Shown piece by piece: positions 1 through 5,011 of a stretch of DNA of 7,615 nucleotides; within the stretch, counting starts at the first letter, position 1, and the number at the start of each line of letters is the position of its first letter. Made by a program: the position numbers and the translations under genes. The stretch lies in assembly GCA_002427105.1 (NCBI GenBank), contig DIPM01000020.1, forward strand, positions 1-7,615. Reading direction: 5' to 3'. The stretch comes from Marinilabiliaceae bacterium UBA5488. GTDB taxonomy: Bacteria > Bacteroidota > Bacteroidia > Bacteroidales > Marinilabiliaceae. Below the pieces are notes generated by a model that saw only the letters and a program-made list of their open reading frames with translations, ran no database searches and was not told where the DNA came from.

Positions 1-138
1 TTTTTAGAAGAACGCAACACCCAGACCGATAGAAATCCCTATCTTTATACAGGCAAAGAGTTGGATGTGCTTACAGGGCTGTACTATTATGAGCAGAGGT
101 ATTACGATGGGAGTAAGAGTACGTTTTTTGGGGGTTGA
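1..138 (+). pseudogene. RHS repeat-associated core, 3' part of a longer gene, upstream frame (partial, frameshifted)
   Basis: Frame 1 is open from the left edge and reads FLEERNTQTDRNPYLYTGKE, then LDVLTGLYYYEQRYYDG, before running out of frame into a TGA at 136-138. This is the conserved RHS-core signature that ends the beta-cocoon of RHS/YD-repeat proteins, which are large secreted shells releasing a variable C-terminal toxin. The next conserved block (RFLGVDPMAEKYP) lies in frame 2. Removing one G from the GGG at 109-111 would join them as YYDGVRVRFLGVDP, with the same spacing as the usual YYDPRVSRFLGVDP. I therefore read this as the C-terminal end of the RHS body, with most of the gene upstream of the window, split from its toxin by a one-base insertion. 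A sequencing error in a short G run gives the same picture and cannot be excluded. Confidence 0.8.
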
Positions 139-931
139 TCCAATGGCGGAGAAGTATCCAATGCATAGCGGATACATGTATTGTGCAGGAAACCCAATAA
201 AATATATTGATCCTGATGGCCAAGAATGGGACGTTACTGAAACAAGTTCAAGAAAAACGATTTCTGTAGATGTGAAATTTAGCAATTCGACTAACTTATC
301 TAAGGAACAGATTGTTGCTTATCAAGAAGCAATAAGTAGTCAGTTCAATGAAACAATGCACTCCTCTTCAAATGGTGAATACTCAGGTAGAGTAACCTAT
401 GGTGGAGGACAAAATGACAATCAATTTACACCAAGCTTACAATTGTATGAAGGAGGTGATAATAATATTGGAGGCATGGAGTATACTGGGAGTGCGAACG
501 TAAACATTAGGGATAAAATTGGAAATTTAAGATCTCCTGCGGATGTTGCTAAAGATGCAGTACATGAATTGTTGCATACAGTGAGACTTGATCATCCATT
601 TGAGAATACTCAAAGTCTCGATACAGAATTAATACATATTTCAGGGAATAATTACAGATCAACCCCGAAAACTGATTCAAATATCCTTTACAACATTATG
701 AATTATTCATCTACGAATATCGATGGGAGACTAGCCGATAGAAAGCAGACACTTTTGACTAGAGGGCAGATAAACATGATGGTTAAAGAAATAACGATGC
801 AAAAACAAGGATACGGAATGCGACAGTATGATCCTAATATTAGTGAAACAGCGAATCAACAAAGAGCATTAAGAATGTATTTTGATTATTGGGAAAATAA
901 GCCTGGACAAAGTGTGATTCGAAACAGATAG
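65..931 (+). CDS. RHS core end plus C-terminal metzincin-like metalloprotease toxin domain
   Basis: The 288-aa frame starts at an ATG inside the RHS core, so the first ~15 residues (MCLQGCTIMSRGIT) are probably out-of-frame translation. Genuine protein resumes at about residue 16 (MGVRVRFLGVDPMAEKYP) and ends the core at NPIKYIDPDGQ. Everything after that is the variable toxin region. Residues 167-177 read HELLHTVRLDH, fitting the zinc-binding HExxHxxxxxH pattern with ligands H167, H171 and H177 and catalytic E168. Arg replaces the usual metzincin Gly. NIMNYS, with Met212 about 35 residues later, fits a Met-turn. Together these point to a metzincin-type protease acting as a contact-delivered effector. 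Specificity cannot be read from sequence. A lipoprotein gene follows after 12 bp and is the candidate immunity factor. An alternative start is ATG 107, preceded by AGAGG at 95-99, which would give a free-standing tail protein. Family assignment is by motif only. Confidence 0.8.
   Translation: MCLQGCTIMSRGITMGVRVRFLGVDPMAEKYPMHSGYMYCAGNPIKYIDPDGQEWDVTETSSRKTISVDVKFSNSTNLSKEQIVAYQEAISSQFNETMHSSSNGEYSGRVTYGGGQNDNQFTPSLQLYEGGDNNIGGMEYTGSANVNIRDKIGNLRSPADVAKDAVHELLHTVRLDHPFENTQSLDTELIHISGNNYRSTPKTDSNILYNIMNYSSTNIDGRLADRKQTLLTRGQINMMVKEITMQKQGYGMRQYDPNISETANQQRALRMYFDYWENKPGQSVIRNR
134..223 (+). repeat. RHS-core end, copy 1 of an imperfect direct repeat (copy 2 at 1392-1481)
   Basis: The 90 bp encoding VDPMAEKYP through IDPDGQ align without gaps to 1392-1481, encoding VDPWAEKYP through IDIDGK. 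By hand count 58 of 90 bases and 18 of 30 residues match, with the best stretch around AACCCAATAA (NPI). The two copies bracket one complete toxin plus immunity unit. This is the arrangement expected when a new C-terminal module has been inserted by recombination at the RHS core and the old module has been displaced downstream with a remnant of core attached. The identity is low for recent duplication, so the copies probably came from different RHS genes. Confidence 0.7.
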
Positions 932-943
932 AAATTTTGTGTT

Positions 944-1363
944 ATGAAAATAGTTTTATTAGTGTTTTTAGTGATAATTGGATGTAAAAGTTCTCGGATG
1001 ATAAGCTGTGATGGCATTTATGATGAAGTTACTGGGAAGTGTGTTTACTTGGTTGCTGAGAAAATGCCTGTTTTTGACAATTGCAATTGTGATTTTAACT
1101 GTTTTTTCATAAGAGAGTTTAAGCATCCTAATGATTGCGATTTAACCATTACAAAAGTTAATGCTGTTTTTATAATTGATGAAAATGGGCAACTTGTTGG
1201 TGAAAGAATAAAAAATAAAAATGAAAAAGATTTGAATCCTTTAGAAAAAGAAGTGTTGACAATAATCCGGCGCACTAATGGAAAATGGAGTCCTGGTGAA
1301 ATTCGTAGCAAAAAAGTTGCTGTACTTATGACTCTTCCAATTAATATTGATGTTAATAGGTAA
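944..1363 (+). CDS. Cys-rich lipoprotein with TonB C-terminal-like domain; candidate immunity protein to the metzincin toxin
   Basis: This 139-aa protein begins with a short lipoprotein signal: Lys2, a hydrophobic run, and lipobox IIGC with Cys14. The rest resembles a TonB C-terminal domain. AEKMPVF (38-44) mirrors the EMPEFPGG entry of Bacteroidetes TonB proteins. FIIDENGQLVGERI, LEKEVLTIIRRTNGKWSPG and VAVLMTLPINI follow the family order of strand, helix, W-x-PG turn and final strand. It lacks the Pro-rich linker and inner-membrane anchor of a working TonB. Six further cysteines (22, 33, 47, 49, 53, 65) crowd the N-terminal half and could form disulfides in the periplasm. It starts 12 bp after the zincin toxin on the same strand, the usual immunity position, and a membrane-tethered periplasmic location suits protection against an incoming protease. 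Lipoprotein: confident. TonB-like fold: moderately confident. Immunity role: inferred from position. Confidence 0.8.
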   Translation: MKIVLLVFLVIIGCKSSRMISCDGIYDEVTGKCVYLVAEKMPVFDNCNCDFNCFFIREFKHPNDCDLTITKVNAVFIIDENGQLVGERIKNKNEKDLNPLEKEVLTIIRRTNGKWSPGEIRSKKVAVLMTLPINIDVNR

Positions 1364-1388
1364 ATTATATGGATTTGTAAGGTGGTAA

Positions 1389-1532
1389 AAGGTTGACCCA
1401 TGGGCAGAAAAATATCCAAGTTGGTCTCCATACAATTACGCCGTAGCCAACCCAATAAGGTTTATTGATATTGATGGGAAAGGGCCTGGTGATAGGGTGA
1501 AAGCTGCTCTAAGTATGACAAACATTGCCTAA
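1389..1532 (+). pseudogene. Orphan RHS core end, separated from its toxin by a TAA codon
   Basis: Reading in frame from 1389 gives KVDPWAEKYPSWSPYNY, then AVANPIRFIDIDGKGP, the classic end of a Bacteroidetes RHS core. It continues as GDRVKAALSMTNIA and stops at TAA 1530-1532. There is an in-frame TAA directly upstream (1386-1388) and no RHS body, so this piece cannot be the end of an intact RHS gene. The reading frame beyond the stop is the same one used by the NlpC/P60-like domain at 1590-2072, and residues after the stop (KQETTSSLRTANTTEAKQF) run on naturally. The simplest explanation is a headless toxin cassette that gained one nonsense mutation, for instance a TAC or TAT tyrosine codon becoming TAA. 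A sequencing error is possible. Confidence 0.75.
1392..1481 (+). repeat. RHS-core end, copy 2 of the imperfect direct repeat (copy 1 at 134-223)
   Basis: This is the partner of the 134-223 segment, ungapped and about 64% identical by hand count. It sits 28 bp after the stop of the TonB-like lipoprotein gene and starts abruptly at the VDP codons, marking the likely breakpoint of a displaced toxin cassette. Homology between the two copies could allow the downstream toxin to recombine back onto the full-length RHS gene, deleting the zincin/immunity pair between them. Confidence 0.65.
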
Positions 1533-1589
1533 AAGCAGGAAACGACATCTTCACTACGGACTGCCAATACAACCGAAGCCAAGCAGTTT

Positions 1590-2072
1590 ATGGATTGTGC
1601 TGAATTTGTGTGCAGAGTAATGTCGTCAGACCAAATTACGGACGGTGTCAAACACATGGCGGGTTCTGGTTTAAAAGCATTTTTGGACAATAACGAGAAG
1701 TTCGAGTTCTCAACCACCCCGAAAGTTGGTGATATTGCTGTATGGGACGGACATGTGGGGATTGTGACAGAGGTTGGGGAAAACGGAAATATCAAATTAA
1801 CTCATGCCAGAGGGACAGGAAAGTTTTCGGCGGAGAACCCGTACGCAATTGCACCGGAGAAGTATCGTCCAGGCTCAAAGTTCTTTGGCTATTATCGACC
1901 TCTTGTTGAAACTCCTGATGGCAAACTTGACGGAGGGAATGTCCCAACAACTCAGGTAGCGGAAGACAATACGGTTTATGAAGCTGGAATTTTAGCTCCC
2001 GTAACGGTAGTTGGTCAAGGAACAACTACATTAAAACCCATAATCGAAGTAAGAGTTGAACCAAGAGAATAA
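1590..2072 (+). CDS. NlpC/P60/CHAP-like cysteine hydrolase, orphan RHS C-terminal toxin
   Basis: This is a 160-aa frame from ATG 1590. MDCAEFVCRV carries the nucleophile-type Cys3 in a D-C-x-E-F context, KVGDIAVWDGHVGIV carries His55, and KLTHARG places a second His (72) where the third polar residue of NlpC/P60 or CHAP enzymes is found. The order Cys, then GD-x-x-W/GHVGIV, then H is the hallmark of these papain-like peptidoglycan amidases and endopeptidases, so cell-wall cleavage in the target periplasm is the likely activity. Residues after about 110 (ETPDGKLDGG, ILAPVTVVG) look like a low-complexity tail common on such RHS domains. The ATG falls only two codons before the catalytic Cys, so this start would cut off residues that belong to the domain. 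The natural protein likely included the upstream core through the TAA at 1530. It may therefore be a broken gene. A lipoprotein gene begins 3 bp downstream. Confidence 0.75.
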   Translation: MDCAEFVCRVMSSDQITDGVKHMAGSGLKAFLDNNEKFEFSTTPKVGDIAVWDGHVGIVTEVGENGNIKLTHARGTGKFSAENPYAIAPEKYRPGSKFFGYYRPLVETPDGKLDGGNVPTTQVAEDNTVYEAGILAPVTVVGQGTTTLKPIIEVRVEPRE

Positions 2073-2075
2073 AAA

Positions 2076-2717
2076 ATGGCTATGACAAAAAATATTTTAT
2101 TAGGCATCCTTGTTGCTCATTTATTTTTGGGATGCAAGGGACAACCTGAGAAAAGGAAAGACAGCTTAGCTGTAGAGTCGACCCAAACGAGCATTGAATC
2201 TCCATCATCTGGCATTGAAGATGATTTTGAGATAATTGAATACTCCATTGCAGAGGACACCTTGCGGATCGTTTCAACATCCAATTTCTTATATTACCCT
2301 TTTGGTTGTTATGTGGGTGCAGAAGAATTTTTAGAGCGATATTTGTTCATGAAAAAATCTGAAGAGCAGGGCAGTTTCATTGGGGACACTCCAGTCTCTA
2401 AAATTGCGTTGTATCGCTTTTCGTTCAATAATAGCTACGTCAAATTTTTACATGATGGGGAGAAAAACCGGATGGAACTGGTTGGCGCTAGAATAACTGA
2501 TGAAGAAGTTTTGTTGGACAATCGGGTCAAGATTGGCATTACAAAGGCTGACTTCATTAATAGGTTTACCAACGAAATAGGGTCAGAGCAAATCAAAAAC
2601 GTTACAGTAATTGAATTTATTTCCGGAGCACTTGGAGTCTGGCACTATTACTTTTTTGAAAACGATACATTGACATCCTTTTATATAGACACCGATTATC
2701 AACTTGATAAGGATTGA
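2076..2717 (+). CDS. Lipoprotein, candidate immunity protein to the NlpC/P60-like toxin
   Basis: The 213-aa product starts MAMTKNILLGILVAHLFLGC, a lipoprotein signal with the lipid-accepting Cys at residue 20 (18 if the second ATG at 2082 is used). A charged, Ser-rich linker follows to about residue 45, then an alpha/beta domain with no motif I can name. NRVKIGITKADFINRF (about 150-165) resembles a segment often seen in small Bacteroidetes lipoproteins, which is not enough to assign a family. It follows the toxin by 3 bp on the same strand, so it is almost certainly co-transcribed with it. A periplasmic, membrane-anchored inhibitor is the expected partner for a peptidoglycan-cleaving toxin, as in other NlpC/P60-type effector/immunity pairs. 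The reading frame is intact although the toxin is interrupted, which is consistent with selection to keep immunity. Lipoprotein: confident. Immunity: inferred from context. Confidence 0.8.
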   Translation: MAMTKNILLGILVAHLFLGCKGQPEKRKDSLAVESTQTSIESPSSGIEDDFEIIEYSIAEDTLRIVSTSNFLYYPFGCYVGAEEFLERYLFMKKSEEQGSFIGDTPVSKIALYRFSFNNSYVKFLHDGEKNRMELVGARITDEEVLLDNRVKIGITKADFINRFTNEIGSEQIKNVTVIEFISGALGVWHYYFFENDTLTSFYIDTDYQLDKD

Positions 2718-2742
2718 AAGGCATTTTTCAATGCACATCATG

Positions 2743-2775
2743 AAGGACGTTCGAAAGGGCGTCCTTAAGTTTTTT
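2743..2775 (+). terminator. Rho-independent terminator closing the toxin/immunity array
   Basis: Arms AAGGACGTTC (2743-2752) and GGGCGTCCTT (2757-2766) form a 10-bp stem with two internal G.U pairs. The stem is capped by GAAA (2753-2756), a stable GNRA tetraloop, and a run of six T follows at 2770-2775. It begins 25 bp after the lipoprotein stop codon. The T-run is only on the + side, so it terminates rightward transcription and would not obviously serve the converging toxin-antitoxin operon. Confidence 0.8.
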
Positions 2776-2840
2776 CTTACCGATGAAGGCATCCGGCATG
2801 GTGTAAATAGTCTTGCGCTCTTTTATGGGGCGTTTTACTG

Positions 2841-3143
2841 TTACGTACGCTCATCCCAAATATTAGGGTTTCGGCTTGTGAGGAACAGGGCTTCAACTTT
2901 AACCGTTTTGGTTTGCTCGTTTATACGGTAATGCACCATGTAAGGAAATTTTTCAATACACATGCACCGGATTCTATCGTATTTTATAGCAAAATGCAGA
3001 GCAGAAGTTGAAAGTTTTGTCATTTGCTTCTTGATATTATTAAAAAGCCGGTCGCCTAAACCGGCTTGTTTTTCATTGTAACAGTCAACAGTCTGAGCAA
3101 TGTCATTAAAGAAATCGAGGTTATATTCTACCTTGAATTTCAT
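2841..3143 (-). CDS. RelE/ParE-family type II toxin
   Basis: The 100-aa protein begins MKFKVEYNLDFFNDIAQTVD. A helical middle (YNEKQAGLGDRLFNNIKKQM) is followed by FPYMVHYRINEQTKTVKVEA and a LTSRNPNIWDER tail. This is the plan of ParE/RelE toxins: N-terminal strand, two helices, then a beta-sheet carrying the F-P-Y-x-V-x-Y-R motif and a conserved Arg near the C-terminus. RelE members cut mRNA on the ribosome and ParE members poison DNA gyrase. The longer helical hairpin and the NP-x-x-W ending favour the ParE-like branch, but the target cannot be settled from sequence. Its ATG overlaps the antitoxin stop (ATGA, 3143-3140), so translation is coupled. Length is normal for the family and no catalytic disruption is visible. 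Confidence 0.88.
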   Translation of the reverse strand: MKFKVEYNLDFFNDIAQTVDCYNEKQAGLGDRLFNNIKKQMTKLSTSALHFAIKYDRIRCMCIEKFPYMVHYRINEQTKTVKVEALFLTSRNPNIWDERT

Positions 3144-3364
3144 TTGCGGGCAGCCATTTTGCGTTCAATGTCATCCCATGAAAGATTACTGCCAGAGCTC
3201 TTTTTATATTTTTTTATTCGTTCCCTGACAATTTGCTTATGTTCTTCGGGGATTACAAAATCGTCAATGTTCTGTTCTGTCCATAAAACTTCACCAAGTT
3301 GTTGTTTTTCTAAGGGTGATAGCTGCTTAACAATCTCAACGACTTGTTTGAAACTAAGCTGCAT
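3140..3364 (-). CDS. Antitoxin, putative addiction module component family
   Basis: This is a 74-aa acidic/basic helical protein. IPEEHKQIVRERIKKYKKSS followed by NLSWDDIERKM matches the typical ending of the small addiction-module component antitoxins (IPEWHK-x-x-x-x-ER ... W-(E/D)-(D/E)-(V/I)). That segment usually wraps the RelE/ParE toxin. The N-terminal part (FKQVVEIVKQLSPLEKQQLG) is a predicted helix with the leucine pattern of that family. It is the first gene of a two-gene operon and its last base pairs overlap the toxin start. Binding to its own promoter would be usual for such pairs, but no DNA-binding motif is obvious in this short protein. Confidence 0.85.
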   Translation of the reverse strand: MQLSFKQVVEIVKQLSPLEKQQLGEVLWTEQNIDDFVIPEEHKQIVRERIKKYKKSSGSNLSWDDIERKMAARK

Positions 3365-3499
3365 GTTTATGTTTAACTTTGCTGATTACATAATTTTGCA
3401 TTTTAAGAGCTATAAGCTAATCTTGTTTTAGCATCTCTTAGGTAAGTATCAATTAAAGAAAATATAGGGTAAATTTTACAAAGCACTTAGCCGTTTTTT

Positions 3500-4771
3500 T
3501 TAAGAAGATGCTATAAGCAAGTGTCCGATTCGGCAGTGAAGGCAGCGTTTGTGGTGGCAGTATTTGCGGGTCAGATGTATAAGAGCTTGAGTTTGCATGG
3601 CATTGTAAGAGCGCATATTCATCCTGTTCCAGCTATCAATAATTGAGTTTTTCTCCGGTTTTATTGCCTCCAGCCAGCTTATGGCCTTGTCTTTGAGTTG
3701 GGCATCGTCGCGCAACTGTCCGTAGGCAAAAGTCAGAGGAATAAGAGTGTTAATAATTAGTAGCTCGCAGGACTGCTTTCCCAGATTTTTGCTTTTAGGG
3801 AAGGATGCCGTGCCCGGGCGGTAGTGTGTAATCCAATAGTCAGATGTTGAGACGCTAAGCATATTTCCCAGTTCTTTAGCCGATTGAGCTGAGAGCAGGT
3901 TTTGCAGTGATATATGTTTTTGATGGAATAGAGAAGCAAGCTGCGCTAACCTAATGCTTGGGAAGTTTGAAGGCCGCAGTCGCAGGAACTTCCATTGATG
4001 AGCTTCTACGGCGCTTAAACCATACTTGGTCTTTAATAAGAGGTATTCACTTCTGAGCTTTTGGGTGTAAGCGTCATCATCTTTTGTAGGGCTTAATAAT
4101 CCTGCCTGACCAAGGAATAGGGCTTCCAGTCGCAGTACATCGTCTCTGTTTTTTAAGACAGTGCGCCAAGGCGTTAAGCGTGCCAGTTGCTCAAATGGTT
4201 GAGAATTAATGCCGTAGCCAAAGTTTCTTGTCAGCATAACATACAGTACCTCGTCCCAGTCGCTGTTATAGCTGCGGTAAATCTGCTCTATCTGTTGCAC
4301 TTTATCCTGAAGCTTCTCAACAGCCATTCTTTCAAGCCAACTGTAAAAAGCCAGCGGGTTTAGATTGTTAACCTTACCGGCGCATGGTATGGAGTTGCTG
4401 CTATGATTAAGAGCTCTGTAGCGGTCGAACAGACTGCCAGGAATCGGCATTTGCCAGGCAGGTATAATTCGACCCTTCGTGGTGCTAACCTGCATATCGT
4501 TTTCGGTAACCACATGTAGGATAACATTGTCGTATGCCTTGTCTTTATTATGATTATGCTTTATCCAGTCGGATGCTTTCAGATGTATCTCAATATTTCC
4601 TGCCCAGAGAGTATCGCCAATTTTTACCTTGGCATTGAAGAAATCGGGGCCGGCATCGGTGTTGGGTAAGCCGGGGTGGATAATTTCGAGGGGTTCTCCT
4701 GAGTCGGTAGCATAAGATCCGGCATTATAGAGTTTATGCTTCCATAGGTAATGGATAAAATCTTCGTTCAT
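3500..4771 (-). CDS. DUF2851 family protein, function unknown
   Basis: The 423-aa product starts MNEDFIHYLWKHKLYNAGSY. It contains the strongly conserved family block GEPLEIIHPGLPNTDAGPDF and FNAKVKIGDTLWAGNIEIHL (about residues 26-65), then SDWIKHNHNKDKAYDNVILH. That acidic/His-rich front half resembles a nuclease-like active site (D, E, E-x-H), though I cannot prove that from sequence. The C-terminus has YCHHKRCLHCRIG (Cys405, Cys410, Cys413 with neighbouring His), a likely zinc site kept in the family. Length is full for DUF2851 and the frame is uninterrupted. It is transcribed away from the M3 peptidase gene and toward the toxin-antitoxin pair, with 135 bp between. No characterised role is known to me for this family. 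It is common in Bacteroidetes genomes and looks like core rather than accessory content. Confidence 0.9.
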   Translation of the reverse strand: MNEDFIHYLWKHKLYNAGSYATDSGEPLEIIHPGLPNTDAGPDFFNAKVKIGDTLWAGNIEIHLKASDWIKHNHNKDKAYDNVILHVVTENDMQVSTTKGRIIPAWQMPIPGSLFDRYRALNHSSNSIPCAGKVNNLNPLAFYSWLERMAVEKLQDKVQQIEQIYRSYNSDWDEVLYVMLTRNFGYGINSQPFEQLARLTPWRTVLKNRDDVLRLEALFLGQAGLLSPTKDDDAYTQKLRSEYLLLKTKYGLSAVEAHQWKFLRLRPSNFPSIRLAQLASLFHQKHISLQNLLSAQSAKELGNMLSVSTSDYWITHYRPGTASFPKSKNLGKQSCELLIINTLIPLTFAYGQLRDDAQLKDKAISWLEAIKPEKNSIIDSWNRMNMRSYNAMQTQALIHLTRKYCHHKRCLHCRIGHLLIASS

Positions 4772-4823
4772 TTCGCAGGTTATTTGAGGCTTAGATTAAA
4801 TACGAGCATTATTCCGGTCGCTC

Positions 4824-4835
4824 AACTTGCAAGTT
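4824..4835. promoter_or_regulatory. Perfect 12-bp palindrome in the divergent spacer
   Basis: AACTTGCAAGTT is a perfect palindrome 53 bp upstream of the DUF2851 start, within the 240-bp spacer between two divergent genes. Position and symmetry would suit a dimeric repressor or activator site. A single copy and a length that arises easily by chance in AT-rich DNA keep confidence low. The rest of 4772-5011 shows no ORF or RNA gene that I can support. Confidence 0.25.
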
Positions 4836-4930
4836 ATGAAATAGGGAGTTTATTAACAATATTTAGTTTTAGTTGTTCTCTTAAGTAATACATCATTGAC
4901 TGTAGAAAGAGGGAGATGATGACAAATGTT

Positions 4931-4962
4931 TTTGTTACATAGCTTTGTAATTGTTATTTTTG
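4931..4962 (+). promoter_or_regulatory. Bacteroidetes-type promoter for the M3 peptidase gene
   Basis: TTTG at 4931-4934 is followed by a 20-bp spacer and TATTTTTG at 4955-4962. This fits the Bacteroidetes sigma-ABfr consensus (-33 TTTG, -7 TAnnTTTG). Transcription would start near 4968-4972, leaving an AT-rich leader of about 40 nt before ATG 5012. There is no clear Shine-Dalgarno sequence in that leader (AATTTAGTATAACA precedes the ATG), as is usual in this phylum. Confidence 0.65.
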
Positions 4963-5011
4963 ACAGTTATTCTTCTATCCTGCCCACTATAAATTTTAAT
5001 TTAGTATAACA

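Noticed and set aside
1045..1455. 136-codon open frame on the minus strand
   Set aside because: It overlaps the TonB-like lipoprotein and the orphan RHS core, both of which read as real protein on the plus strand.
1528..1536. Recoding or programmed readthrough at the TAA in the orphan cassette
   Set aside because: There is no slippery heptamer or obvious stimulatory structure next to it. A simple nonsense mutation explains it better.
2776..2840. Possible second hairpin (CGCTC / GGGCG) between the array terminator and the ParE-type toxin
   Set aside because: It has only five base pairs including one G.U, and no T-run on the minus strand where a terminator would be needed.
2704..2931. 75-codon plus-strand frame after the second lipoprotein
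   Set aside because: It runs through the terminator hairpin and antisense into the RelE/ParE toxin, with no family likeness.
3066..3431. 121-codon plus-strand frame across the toxin-antitoxin pair
   Set aside because: It is a shadow of the antitoxin and toxin genes on the minus strand, which have clear family signatures.
4940..4947. TAGCTTTG, a second possible -7 box before the M3 peptidase gene
   Set aside because: It fits TAnnTTTG, but no TTTG lies 19-21 bp upstream. The box at 4955-4962 has a correctly spaced partner.
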